DNA from: UBA1181 sp963619325
GTDB lineage: Bacteria > Bacteroidota > Bacteroidia > Bacteroidales > Paludibacteraceae
Reading direction: 5' to 3'
DNA length: 64,000 nucleotides
Assembly (NCBI GenBank): GCA_963619325.1
Contig: CAVEVQ010000001.1
Location: forward strand, 62,001 to 126,000
Under the pieces are notes generated by a model. The model searched no databases. It worked only from the letters and a program-made list of their open reading frames with translations, and was not told the DNA's origin. Each line of letters starts with the position of its first letter. Within the stretch, counting starts at the first letter, position 1. Positions 1-9,386 of the stretch are shown here, piece after piece. The position numbers and the translations under genes were made by a program.

Positions 1-1415
1 GAAACCTGTAATAATTTCTGAGCCTCAACAGCAAACTCCATAGGCAGCTTGTTTATCACCTCCTTGGCATAGCCATTGACAATCAAACCTACTGCATCCT
101 CATTCTTTATTCCTCGTTGGTTGCAATAGAAAATCTGGTCCTCACTGATTTTGGATGTCGTTGCTTCGTGTTCAACAATCGCACTATCATTTTGGATGTC
201 CATATATGGAAAGGTATGCGCCCCACACTTATCTCCCAAAAGCAAACTATCACACTGCGAATAGTTACGAGCGCCGTTAGCATTCTTGGAAACCTTCACC
301 AACCCACGATAACTATTTTGGCTGAATCCAGCAGAAATGCCTTTCGACACGATATGGCTCCTTGTGTTCCTGCCTAAATGAACCATTTTCGTTCCTGTAT
401 CAGCCTGTTGGTAGTTATTAGTCACCGCCACAGAATAGAACTCACCGACAGAATTATCACCCATCAACACACAACTTGGATATTTCCAAGTAATGGCAGA
501 ACCTGTTTCCACCTGTGTCCATGATACTTTTGAGTCTATCCCCTTACATAAAGCTCTTTTCGTCACAAAGTTATAAATACCCCCTTTCCCATTCTTATCC
601 CCGGGATACCAGTTTTGCACCGTCGAATATTTCACTTCAGCACGATCGTGCACATAGATTTCAACAATCGCAGCGTGTAGTTGGTTTTCATCACGCATTG
701 GCGCTGTACAGCCCTCAAGATATGACACATAACTATCATCATCCGCCACAATTAAAGTGCGTTCGAATTGTCCTGTATTAGCAGCGTTGATACGAAAATA
801 TGTAGAGAGTTCCATCGGACAACGTACACCTTTCGGTATGTAGATAAAAGAGCCATCACTAAAGACCGCAGAATTGAGAGAGGCAAAGAAATTATCTGTA
901 TAAGAAACAACCGTGCCTAAATATTTCTTCACCAAGTCTGGATAATTCTTAACAGCTTCACTGATCGAGCAGAAAATAATGCCCAGCTCAGCCAAATTCT
1001 CTTTGTAGGTAGTTTTCACAGAGACGCTGTCCATTACAGCATCAACGGCCATACCAGAAAGGTGTTTACGCTCCTCTAAAGGGATACCCAACTTATCGAA
1101 AGTCTTAATCAATTCAGGGTCTACCTCGTCAAGACTGTTAGGAGACGTGGTTTTAGGTGCCGCATAATAATAAATATCCTGATAATCAATCGAAGGAACG
1201 TTCAAATGAGCCCAAGAGGGCTGTTCTAACGTCAACCAATGTCGGTAGGACTTTAGCCGAAAGTCAAGTAGCCACTCAGGTTCTTCCTTCTTCTGAGAAA
1301 TCAGCCGCACAATATCTTCAGAAAGTCCTTTCTGGATAATCTCCGTTTTAATATCGGTAACAAAGCCATATTTATACTCGCCTTGTGTTACCTTGTCTAC
1401 TATATTTTCATCCAT
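1..1415 (-). CDS. sufB: Fe-S cluster assembly scaffold SufB (C-terminus cut by window edge)
   Basis: SufB is the scaffold subunit of the cytoplasmic SufBCD complex, which builds iron-sulfur clusters and passes them to apo-proteins. The leftward frame stays open from ATG at 1415 to the window edge (471 codons); the family is about 480-495 residues, so only the last few residues are missing. Translation starts MDENIVDKVTQGEYKYGF and contains the conserved core with NYSQCDSLLLGDKCGAHTFP, which carries the C-terminal-half cysteine used for cluster assembly, and ends in the family tail around INKLPMEFAVEAQKLL. ATG 1415 was chosen because an overlapping ATG at 1420 hits a stop within seven codons. 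sufC and sufD would be expected just beyond the left edge. The identification is firm. Confidence 0.96.
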   Translation of the reverse strand, partial: MDENIVDKVTQGEYKYGFVTDIKTEIIQKGLSEDIVRLISQKKEEPEWLLDFRLKSYRHWLTLEQPSWAHLNVPSIDYQDIYYYAAPKTTSPNSLDEVDPELIKTFDKLGIPLEERKHLSGMAVDAVMDSVSVKTTYKENLAELGIIFCSISEAVKNYPDLVKKYLGTVVSYTDNFFASLNSAVFSDGSFIYIPKGVRCPMELSTYFRINAANTGQFERTLIVADDDSYVSYLEGCTAPMRDENQLHAAIVEIYVHDRAEVKYSTVQNWYPGDKNGKGGIYNFVTKRALCKGIDSKVSWTQVETGSAITWKYPSCVLMGDNSVGEFYSVAVTNNYQQADTGTKMVHLGRNTRSHIVSKGISAGFSQNSYRGLVKVSKNANGARNYSQCDSLLLGDKCGAHTFPYMDIQNDSAIVEHEATTSKISEDQIFYCNQRGIKNEDAVGLIVNGYAKEVINKLPMEFAVEAQKLLQV

Positions 1416-1436
1416 TCCATTCAAGAATTTTGAGAC

Positions 1437-1449
1437 TGCTAATTTAGCA
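1437..1449. promoter_or_regulatory. 13-bp palindrome upstream of sufB
   Basis: TGCTAATTTAGCA is a perfect palindrome with one central base, 22 bp before the sufB start codon. A second palindrome, ACGATaaATCGT, lies at 1466-1477. Position suggests an operator or leader element for the suf genes; no regulator is identified, so the role is inferred. Confidence 0.35.
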
Positions 1450-1528
1450 TTTTTCCATTAGATATACGATAAATCGTCAAGACCGCACCCAGACTATTTT
1501 CATGTATTCCACCATCCGATTCATCTCC

Positions 1529-1559
1529 TTTTTCATCATTATTTTTTGTTCTATCTTTG
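1529..1559 (+). promoter_or_regulatory. Bacteroidota-type promoter for dgt
   Basis: TATCTTTG at 1552-1559 matches the -7 box TAnnTTTG. TTTT at 1529-1532, 19 bases upstream, is one base off the -33 box TTTG. Transcription would begin near 1566, which rules out the in-frame ATG at 1546 as the dgt start. Confidence 0.6.
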
Positions 1560-1575
1560 CAAAAACATTTTTGTC

Positions 1576-2907
1576 ATGATGCAATGGGACAAACTCATTT
1601 CAACCAAACGCTTTGGTTTGGAGGATTACCACGACTTTCGTCGTCAGGATCGCACAGAATTTCAACGCGACTATGACCGTCTGATTTTTTCTGCACCCTT
1701 TCGTCGAATGCAGAACAAAACACAAGTTTTTCCTCTTCCTGGCAACATCTTCGTCCACAACCGTTTGACGCACAGTTTGGAGGTTTCTTGCGTGGGTCGC
1801 TCTTTAGGGAACCGCGTCGTTACCCTTCTCCAAAGCAAATATGGCACGAGTTTAGCTCCAAGCATCTTTCAAATTGGAGACATCGTCTCCGCCGCCTGTT
1901 TAGCCCATGATATGGGCAATCCTCCTTTCGGTCATTCTGGCGAAACCGCCATCTCTTCCTATTTCTCAGAAGGAAAAGGAAAAGAGTTGAAAGAGCGATA
2001 TCAACTAACTGATAGTCAATGGAATGATATAATCAACTTTGAAGGTAATGCAAATGCATTCCGACTTCTGACACATCAATTTAACGGTCGCCGCAAGGGA
2101 GGATTCGTCCTCACCTACTCAACTATCGCCTCTATTGTAAAATACCCATACAAATCAGACTACGTCGACTGTCAAAAGAAAAAATTTGGTTTTTTTCAGT
2201 CAGAGAAAGATGATTTCGTGAAGATTGCAGACGATTTAGGCATCACAAGATTGAGCGACTACAAATATGCGCGCCATCCTCTCGTCTTCCTTGTTGAAGC
2301 AGCAGACGATATATGCTATGAGATTATGGATATTGAGGATGCACACAAGATGAAACTCATCGGCTCTGACGAATGTAAGTCTTTATTACTCAATTATTTC
2401 AGTGAAGAAGAACAACAACAAAAACGCCAACATCTTTCTCATATCTTAGATGAAAACGAACAAGTCGCCTATCTTCGCTCGATTGTGATTGGCAAATTAG
2501 TAGAAGAATGTGCACAAGCCTTCGCCGACAATGAAGAAACGATTATGAAAGGCACATTTGAATCAACACTCATCGACAAGACTAATCCGAGCGTACGTCA
2601 GGCTTATCGAAGTTGTCAAGACATTTCACAGAAAAAAATATACCACTCAAAAGACGTGGTCGATGTGGAGATTGCGGGTTACAACATTATCTACACATTA
2701 ATAGAGAAATCTATCAACGCCGCTTTTAGTCCAAACGAAGCCTACTCAAAACTTTTATTAGCACGCATTCCAAACCAATATGAAATCAGCCATAGCGACC
2801 CCTACAAGAAAATTATCGCTGTACTGGATTATATATCTGGAATGACGGACATTTACGCATTAGACCTATACCAAAAGTTAACCGGTATGAGTCTGCCGAC
2901 CCTCTGA
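1576..2907 (+). CDS. dgt: Deoxyguanosinetriphosphate triphosphohydrolase (dGTPase), HD superfamily
   Basis: Hydrolyses dGTP (often other dNTPs in this family) to the nucleoside plus tripolyphosphate, trimming nucleotide pools in the cytoplasm. The protein is 443 residues from ATG 1576. It has the family opening YDRLIFSAPFRRMQNKTQV, then NRLTHSLEV around residue 62 supplying the first metal-binding His, and HDMGNPPFGHSGE at 111-123 supplying the HD pair and the active-site histidine. Length fits the 440-500 residue family. The in-frame ATG at 1546 lies inside the promoter, so 1576 (or the adjacent ATG 1579) is preferred. The gene is divergent from sufB and convergent with sbcC, so it is probably monocistronic. 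Confidence 0.95.
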   Translation: MMQWDKLISTKRFGLEDYHDFRRQDRTEFQRDYDRLIFSAPFRRMQNKTQVFPLPGNIFVHNRLTHSLEVSCVGRSLGNRVVTLLQSKYGTSLAPSIFQIGDIVSAACLAHDMGNPPFGHSGETAISSYFSEGKGKELKERYQLTDSQWNDIINFEGNANAFRLLTHQFNGRRKGGFVLTYSTIASIVKYPYKSDYVDCQKKKFGFFQSEKDDFVKIADDLGITRLSDYKYARHPLVFLVEAADDICYEIMDIEDAHKMKLIGSDECKSLLLNYFSEEEQQQKRQHLSHILDENEQVAYLRSIVIGKLVEECAQAFADNEETIMKGTFESTLIDKTNPSVRQAYRSCQDISQKKIYHSKDVVDVEIAGYNIIYTLIEKSINAAFSPNEAYSKLLLARIPNQYEISHSDPYKKIIAVLDYISGMTDIYALDLYQKLTGMSLPTL

Positions 2908-2933
2908 TACGCCATCCTTCCATAATAGAAGAT

Positions 2934-5900
2934 TCACACAACAGTTATCTCACTCGGCATCCAATCCGACTGGCGAGTTACTCTAACCTGCGTCTCAATC
3001 TGTTGCTTTAACTGTTCAACATGCGAGATGATACCAACTTTCTTTCCATTTTGTTGTGAAAGATTTTGCAATGTTTTCATCACAGGTTCAAGTGCATCCG
3101 AGCTCAATGTTCCGAATCCTTCATCAATGAAGATAATGTTTGAGGTTACCATTGCGCCAGCTAAACGAGACAAGCCCAGAGCGAGCGCAAGCGACACAAT
3201 GAAACTCTCTCCTCCTGATAGCGTAGAAGCAGGACGTGGATCTCCTCCCTTATATTTGTCCTCTACCAAAATAGCAAAAGAACCCAACTGACAAAAGAGT
3301 TCATACCTATCCGTCAATTTTTTCAGATAGCCATTGGCTGCTTCCAATAAATTTTGCAACATATAACTCTGAGCAATTACCTTGAAACGAGAACCAGAAC
3401 TTGTGCCAAACATATCTGCCAACCGTTTCCAGTCATTATACTTCTTTCTGGCCTCTTCCAACTCTCTTATCGCCTTATCATACAAAGATTTCTTCTTTTC
3501 ATTATCACTCAATGCGGCCGAAATCTCGCCCAACTCTTTATTCAGTGTTGCAATTTCTTCGGTGATTTCACGATTGCGTTCTTCAAGAGATTCAACATTG
3601 TCCGTCTCCGTTATATTATCTGGCTTCGTCTTTGCTAACTCTTTCAATTTATTATCAACAACTGTTGACTGACCCTTCAACATATCAATTTCAGACTTGA
3701 TGGAATCTAACTTCTTTCGAATCTCATCTGCCCCTGTCCAGTACACCAGTTTATCCAAAAATTCTACGTTTATCTCTTTGTTAACAGACAAAAACTCTTC
3801 TAAAAGTTTTCGTTTTTTTCCCATTCCACTGGATAAACTACGAGCATCTGCCTCTAACTGAATACGTTTCTCAGCCAATTCTCTAACCGCATCCGACAAG
3901 TTTTCTATCCTCTTCGAAACAATATTTTTATTCTCTAAGGAAAACTCTTTCATGCTTTCATTCAGACGATCTAATGTTTCTTGGTCTCTTTGAATCTCAT
4001 TGTCCAATTTCTGAAGGGATTCCTTATCATCTTTGTATTTCTTTGCATCGGACGTGAGGCAATCTATTGTTGCCTTCAAATCAGATTGCCAACTGAAGTC
4101 TTTGTATGAGATGGCAGATGAGATTTGCGATTGTAAATTTTCCAAGTCCGCTTGAAGTTTACACGTATCTTGCTTTAAATGATCAATGTTGTTCTTCGCA
4201 GTTAACAATTTGTTGTTTGAATCTTGCAGTTTCTTTTGCATTTCATCACGTTTTTTCAGTTGTCTGCTCTTCTCATTCTGAAATTCATCCAACAGATTTG
4301 ACAATTCGTTTACCTTCGTCAACTGAGCTGCTACAGTCAGCTTTTCATTCTGAATAGTCTTTAATGTTTTTTCAAGCACAGACTGAATTTCATCTGTCCA
4401 TTGCAAACATAGTTCTTGCAAATAGCCGTCAGACTTTTTTCGCTCTGTCCGAATATTAACATCTATATTCTCCAAGTCTTTTCGTACGTTATTTATCTGA
4501 TTTTGTGTCGTTTGCCAAGCCACCCTTGCTTCCTGCAATTTTTCTTCAATTGTTTTCTTTTCGGCCTCCGACTTCTCTAATTCTGCTTTGGCTGGAGCCA
4601 GAAGAGATTCAAAATTCTCATCATTCAATTCTCGATCAACCAATTGTCCACAAACAGGACAAGTATCACCCATCTTTAAATTATGTCGCAATTGTTTTAC
4701 CACATCACCTACACTCACCTGGACCTTCTCATACAGTTCCTTTTGAAGATTATAGGCTGCCTCTGCCTCAACTTTTTGTTTCTCTAATGCAGACACATTC
4801 ACCGACAAACGCTTTTCCTCTTCTTTCGTTTTTTTAAGATTTTCTACCTTTTCATCGTATGTTTTCTTCTGTTTAAGACATTCAGAGACCGAACGTTGAG
4901 CATCCTTAACGAGAGACTCCTTTTCGTTTAAATTTCTTTGTAATACTTGAATTTCTTCCGCTTTCATCGCAGATTTTTCCTTCTGTTTCTGTTCAATCTC
5001 TTCATCAATTGTCTTTATCCGAACGTTGATTGCCGAAACATCCTTATTCTGATCCTCAACATCCTTTTCATACATTTTGCATTGTTTGTCAAAGATTGCG
5101 GATTGTTCATTGTTCTGATTTATCTTTTCTCGTTGATTATACAAGGTTTTCAAATCAGCAACGATTGTCTGACTTTGCTCATACATAGGGACAAGCGAAG
5201 ACTGCGACTCCAAACATGTTTTTAACGAATTAGATGTAGTCTTTTTGTCCAACAAGTTTTTCCTGAAAAATTCAATTCCACCGATAACTTCAACAGCTTT
5301 GTTCTGAAGTTGAGTTTTCTCATTCTTGTTATTGTCGAATTTCTTTTGATCGTCTTTTAAGGAAGTATAGACAGCTCGTATCTCTGAAGTTTCATTCCAC
5401 GCTCTCAGCAAACGACGCTCTCTGTCCACCTGTTCACTTTCCGAAACCTGCTTTTGTTCTTGCAGACTTTTCTCTATTTTAGCCTTTTCCTCTTGTTGTG
5501 CCTTGACATCTTCCATCCACTTTTTCTTCAATGAAACCGCAATTTGTTCTTTTGTTAGAGTGGCTACATTTCCCTTTATCTCCTGTAGACGATTATTCTT
5601 CTCTTCAATTTGTGTCGATTCTAAAAGTTGCTGTGCATTTGCCGTAATCTCTAACGTTTTCACAACACCTTCTGCCTCTTGCATTTTGTTGAATATTTTA
5701 ACGCCAATCTTAGAGTAGATATCCGACGAAGTCATTTTTTCTAAGATAGATGCCTTCTCATCATCTTTTGCTTTCAGAAACTTTGTAAACTCCCCCTGCG
5801 CCAACATGGAAGTACGGCAAAACTCTTCATACTTTAAACCTACCAATTTTTCAATGTAAGTTTCAATTTCCGTCGTTTTTTCTGTTATCACCTCTTCGTC

Positions 5901-6323
5901 CGAAGCAAACAAGCATCTTTTCACGGAGTTCAGACCTTTGGCATTACGCCCCTTCCTTTTTACCGACCACTCTGCCCGATAGTTTTTCCCATCATTTCCT
6001 TCAAACGCTAAGGATGCCATTGCTTCATCAGTTCCTTTTCTCATCAACAGTCGAGGATCTTTCAAGTATACTCCAGAGTTATCATTTTTTACTCCAGAGA
6101 ATGATTCATCATAAAACTTAGTACTCTTACTATTGGGAGAGTCCAATCGTGGTGCATCATTATAAAGTGCCAAGCAAATGGCGTCTAAAATAGTGCTTTT
6201 ACCTACCCCCGTATCTCCCGTAATCAGGAAGATATCATTGTCATAAAGAGGGCCATTTTCAAAGTCTAATTCTGCATACTCAATAGATGCAATGTTATGA
6301 ATAATTAACTTGTGATATATCAT
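2934..6323 (-). CDS. sbcC: Exonuclease SbcCD ATPase subunit SbcC
   Basis: SbcC is the SMC/Rad50-like ATPase of the SbcCD nuclease, which opens and trims hairpins, palindromes and protein-blocked DNA ends. The 1129 residues have the expected layout: Walker A GDTGVGKST at 36-44, a long coiled coil rich in K, E and L, the zinc hook CPVCGQ near residue 555 (the dimer apex), the returning coiled coil, the ABC signature LSGGES near 1035 and Walker B IIFIDEGFGTLS near 1063. It follows sbcD by 17 bp in the same direction, so the two are co-transcribed. Length is typical of Bacteroidota SbcC. Nothing is broken. Confidence 0.96.
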   Translation of the reverse strand: MIYHKLIIHNIASIEYAELDFENGPLYDNDIFLITGDTGVGKSTILDAICLALYNDAPRLDSPNSKSTKFYDESFSGVKNDNSGVYLKDPRLLMRKGTDEAMASLAFEGNDGKNYRAEWSVKRKGRNAKGLNSVKRCLFASDEEVITEKTTEIETYIEKLVGLKYEEFCRTSMLAQGEFTKFLKAKDDEKASILEKMTSSDIYSKIGVKIFNKMQEAEGVVKTLEITANAQQLLESTQIEEKNNRLQEIKGNVATLTKEQIAVSLKKKWMEDVKAQQEEKAKIEKSLQEQKQVSESEQVDRERRLLRAWNETSEIRAVYTSLKDDQKKFDNNKNEKTQLQNKAVEVIGGIEFFRKNLLDKKTTSNSLKTCLESQSSLVPMYEQSQTIVADLKTLYNQREKINQNNEQSAIFDKQCKMYEKDVEDQNKDVSAINVRIKTIDEEIEQKQKEKSAMKAEEIQVLQRNLNEKESLVKDAQRSVSECLKQKKTYDEKVENLKKTKEEEKRLSVNVSALEKQKVEAEAAYNLQKELYEKVQVSVGDVVKQLRHNLKMGDTCPVCGQLVDRELNDENFESLLAPAKAELEKSEAEKKTIEEKLQEARVAWQTTQNQINNVRKDLENIDVNIRTERKKSDGYLQELCLQWTDEIQSVLEKTLKTIQNEKLTVAAQLTKVNELSNLLDEFQNEKSRQLKKRDEMQKKLQDSNNKLLTAKNNIDHLKQDTCKLQADLENLQSQISSAISYKDFSWQSDLKATIDCLTSDAKKYKDDKESLQKLDNEIQRDQETLDRLNESMKEFSLENKNIVSKRIENLSDAVRELAEKRIQLEADARSLSSGMGKKRKLLEEFLSVNKEINVEFLDKLVYWTGADEIRKKLDSIKSEIDMLKGQSTVVDNKLKELAKTKPDNITETDNVESLEERNREITEEIATLNKELGEISAALSDNEKKKSLYDKAIRELEEARKKYNDWKRLADMFGTSSGSRFKVIAQSYMLQNLLEAANGYLKKLTDRYELFCQLGSFAILVEDKYKGGDPRPASTLSGGESFIVSLALALGLSRLAGAMVTSNIIFIDEGFGTLSSDALEPVMKTLQNLSQQNGKKVGIISHVEQLKQQIETQVRVTRQSDWMPSEITVV

Positions 6324-6340
6324 ATTTGTTTTCTATTTGT

Positions 6341-7528
6341 TTATTCTTCGATGGAAACGGCCAATTTTGCCTCTTCAAACAAAGCGACCAACTCTTTTGG
6401 CATCTCCGTCTTGTTTTGTCTTTCATAAAATAATTTTGCCAAATCAAGAGGATCTAACGTGCGAATCTGCTCTGCCGTGAAAACAACTTGTGCTTTCTGA
6501 ATTTCTGATTCTGGACGTTGTATATTGAAAAGACAAAACTTCATCTTTTTACCTTTCAAAATTTCACAAACGCGTTGCTCCGCATCTACCTGGAGCGAAT
6601 CCTTTACTAATACATTCAATCTCAAAAAACCTTCCTTTTCATCAGGTATTTTCTTCACTTCTTCTATCACTTCATCAAATGGTTTCGCCATTTCTGGTAA
6701 CGTGAGATACTCTTTCTTATTTGTGATTTCTATTTCACGTACTTTCGGCGTTGTATTGTGCTTTTCTATCTCCACTAAGGAAACTGAATGTCCTCTGGTT
6801 TCATCGAAACTTGTCTGAACAGGTGTACCGGCATAGCGTGCTTTCTTGTCAGTGCCACCCACAAACTTCGGTATATGAATGTGCCCCAAGGCTAAATAAT
6901 CGTAAGTGTCTCCCATTTCATCGGGACTTACACAATCTATTCCACCTACATTATCATCCAGATTCTCATTTTGTGTGTCACGTATAGATAGGTGTGCCAT
7001 CATCACAACGGGCACCTGTTGTGTATTGCGTTTCTCGACTTCTGCAAGCAACTCTTTGAAGATAGCATTCTTGCTTGGATGAATATACGGAACAGCAATT
7101 ACATACGCTTTTATCACATTTTCTTCATCTTTCAACTCCACAACCATCTTTTCATACGAAAAAGAGACTCCATCTTCACCATACTCAGGATATCCAATTA
7201 CAGAAACATTAGCACAATCCCACAATTCGCGATGTGCCTCCAAATGCTGGAAACTATCATGATTTCCTGCCGTTATGACAATCTTCATTTTTGGACGCTT
7301 CTTATGTAGATTGACTACCCCATTCACAAACTGTTTCTTTGCAGACGCAGCAGGCATTGCTACATGAAATATATCGCCACTTACCAACAACGCATCAGGA
7401 TTCTCCGTTTCTACGATTTCCGACAATTGTCGGAAAAAATCATCGTGTTCCTCTTCTTTACTCATTCGATAGAAAGACTGTCCTAAATGCCAGTCTGCCG
7501 TGTGAATCAATCTTATCATTTTTCTCAT
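6341..7528 (-). CDS. sbcD: Exonuclease SbcCD nuclease subunit SbcD
   Basis: SbcD is the Mre11-like metallophosphoesterase subunit that cuts DNA in the SbcCD complex. The 395 residues carry all calcineurin-type metal motifs in order: DWH at 12-14, GD at 51-52, GNHD at 88-91, the histidine in MMAHLSI, and GHIH. The distal part is the capping and SbcC-binding region. ATG 7528 is used; ATG 7519 (MIRLIHTADWHLG) is equally plausible and matches the usual family start more closely. It is the first gene of sbcD-sbcC and is divergent from the ABC-F gene, with only 65 bp between start codons. Confidence 0.96.
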   Translation of the reverse strand: MRKMIRLIHTADWHLGQSFYRMSKEEEHDDFFRQLSEIVETENPDALLVSGDIFHVAMPAASAKKQFVNGVVNLHKKRPKMKIVITAGNHDSFQHLEAHRELWDCANVSVIGYPEYGEDGVSFSYEKMVVELKDEENVIKAYVIAVPYIHPSKNAIFKELLAEVEKRNTQQVPVVMMAHLSIRDTQNENLDDNVGGIDCVSPDEMGDTYDYLALGHIHIPKFVGGTDKKARYAGTPVQTSFDETRGHSVSLVEIEKHNTTPKVREIEITNKKEYLTLPEMAKPFDEVIEEVKKIPDEKEGFLRLNVLVKDSLQVDAEQRVCEILKGKKMKFCLFNIQRPESEIQKAQVVFTAEQIRTLDPLDLAKLFYERQNKTEMPKELVALFEEAKLAVSIEE

Positions 7529-7564
7529 ATAATGTTTGCGTAAATTTAGTTAATAAAAACATAC

Positions 7565-7572
7565 TATCTTTG
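7565..7572 (+). promoter_or_regulatory. -7 box for the ABC-F/DPP operon
   Basis: TATCTTTG is a perfect TAnnTTTG box 21 bp before the ABC-F start codon. No clear TTTG sits 19 bases upstream, so only the -7 half is supported. It implies a very short 5' leader. Confidence 0.5.
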
Positions 7573-7593
7573 TAAACAGAAAATTTTTACAAA

Positions 7594-9372
7594 ATGGCAC
7601 TTCATTATCTTCAGGTTGATAATCTATCCAAAACTTTTGGTGATAGACTCCTTTTCGAGCATGTTTCATTTGGTTTGTTTGAAGGGCAACGCACCGCATT
7701 GATCGCACGAAACGGAGCAGGGAAAACGACCCTACTCAACATCATAGCAGGGAAAGAGTCACCCGATGAAGGAACAATAACTTTCAGAAATGGCATTCGC
7801 ATAGGGATTCTTCCTCAAGACCCTCAATTTGCAAAAGGTAAAACAATCTTAGACTTATGCGCAGAATCGGGCTTTGAAATTCAGATGAAACAATTTCTTA
7901 GCAAATTGAAAATCACCGATTTGTCACTCATTACAGATACCCTTTCTGGTGGGCAGGTAAAACGTATCGCCATTGCCATGGAGTTGGTGAAACAACCAGA
8001 TTTACTCATCTTAGACGAACCTACCAATCATTTGGATTTAGACATGGTAGAATGGCTTGAAGAATATCTTCGGAAATCTCGCATGGCGATTTTAATGGTT
8101 ACACACGACCGCTATTTTCTTGACCGAGTATGCAGTGAAATCATTGAAATCGACCAACAACAGATTTTTTCTTATAAAGGAAACTACTCCTACTATTTAG
8201 AGAAGAAACAAGAACGCCTCAACCAGCAATCGGCTGAAATTGCCCACGCAAGCAATATCTACCGCAAAGAATTAGATTGGATGCGTAGACAACCCCAAGC
8301 AAGGGGCAGCAAGGCTCAATACAGGATAGATGCCTTTCACGAATTGGAAAAAAAGGTCAAAAAGACCCGTGAAACGAGCTCACTTCAACTAGACGTGAAA
8401 GCCAGTTATATCGGTTCTAAGATTTTTGAAGCAAAATATGTCACAAAATCATTCGGCAACCTGAAAATCACAGATAATTTCTATTACAATTTTGGAAGAT
8501 TCGAGAAAATGGGAATTGTCGGCAACAACGGAACGGGGAAATCGACCTTCATCAAGATGCTCTTAGGCGAAATAGAACCCGACAAAGGGTCATTCGACAT
8601 TGGTGAAACCGTTCGTTTTGGGTACTACAGTCAACAAGGAATGTCCTTCAATCCAGGTATGAAAGTAATCGATGCTGTGAAACAATATGCCGAAGAGGTT
8701 CGTTTCAGCGACGGACGAAGAATGAGTGCATCCCAGTTTCTGCAATATTTCCTATTTTCACCTTCCAAGCAACAAGATTTCATTGAGAAATTGAGCGGAG
8801 GCGAACGCAGAAGACTCTACCTATGCACTGTACTGATGAAAAGTCCTAACTTTCTCGTCTTAGATGAGCCTACCAACGATTTGGACATCGTTACTCTCAA
8901 TGTATTGGAAGAATATCTTCAAAATTTCAAGGGATGCGTAATTGTCATCTCTCACGATAGATATTTCATGAACAAAGTAGTAGACCATCTACTTGTATTT
9001 CACGGCAATGCTGTCATTCAAGATTTTCCCGGCAACTACACTGAATATCGCGAATGGCGAGACATGAAAGAATATTTTGAACAAGAAAAAGAGAAAAACG
9101 ACAATCCGTCTCAACCAGAGAAAGCCAAGACACAAAGAACTATCAAAGAAAGACCTAAAAAAATGTCTTTCAAGGAAAGAAAAGAGTATGAAGACTTAAC
9201 TGTCATCATTGGTGCTTTAGAAGAAGAAAAGAAAGACATTGAAACAGCCATGTCAACAGGGACTCTCTCTAACGATGAGTTGATGCAAAAGTCAGCCAGA
9301 ATAGCCAAAGTGATCAACGAATTGGAAGAAAAAGAAATGCGATGGCTTGAACTTAGTGAATTAGCAGAATAA
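7594..9372 (+). CDS. ABC-F family ATPase, Uup-like
   Basis: ABC-F proteins have two ATPase domains and no membrane part; they act on ribosomes or, for Uup, also in DNA and ribosome-associated stress. The 592 residues show Walker A (ARNGAGKTT), signature LSGGQ and Walker B LLILDEPTNHLD in the first half, a linker with the basic WMRRQPQARGSKAQ stretch typical of Uup, then a second set (GNNGTGKST, LSGGERRR, FLVLDEPTNDLD). The C-terminal 80 residues form a charged coiled coil (LEEEKKDIETAMSTG), the hallmark of Uup's DNA-binding tail. It is followed after 14 bp by the DPP gene, so they probably share a transcript. An antibiotic-resistance ABC-F is unlikely given the linker and tail. Confidence 0.9.
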   Translation: MALHYLQVDNLSKTFGDRLLFEHVSFGLFEGQRTALIARNGAGKTTLLNIIAGKESPDEGTITFRNGIRIGILPQDPQFAKGKTILDLCAESGFEIQMKQFLSKLKITDLSLITDTLSGGQVKRIAIAMELVKQPDLLILDEPTNHLDLDMVEWLEEYLRKSRMAILMVTHDRYFLDRVCSEIIEIDQQQIFSYKGNYSYYLEKKQERLNQQSAEIAHASNIYRKELDWMRRQPQARGSKAQYRIDAFHELEKKVKKTRETSSLQLDVKASYIGSKIFEAKYVTKSFGNLKITDNFYYNFGRFEKMGIVGNNGTGKSTFIKMLLGEIEPDKGSFDIGETVRFGYYSQQGMSFNPGMKVIDAVKQYAEEVRFSDGRRMSASQFLQYFLFSPSKQQDFIEKLSGGERRRLYLCTVLMKSPNFLVLDEPTNDLDIVTLNVLEEYLQNFKGCVIVISHDRYFMNKVVDHLLVFHGNAVIQDFPGNYTEYREWRDMKEYFEQEKEKNDNPSQPEKAKTQRTIKERPKKMSFKERKEYEDLTVIIGALEEEKKDIETAMSTGTLSNDELMQKSARIAKVINELEEKEMRWLELSELAE

Positions 9373-9386
9373 CAATACTGCATACC

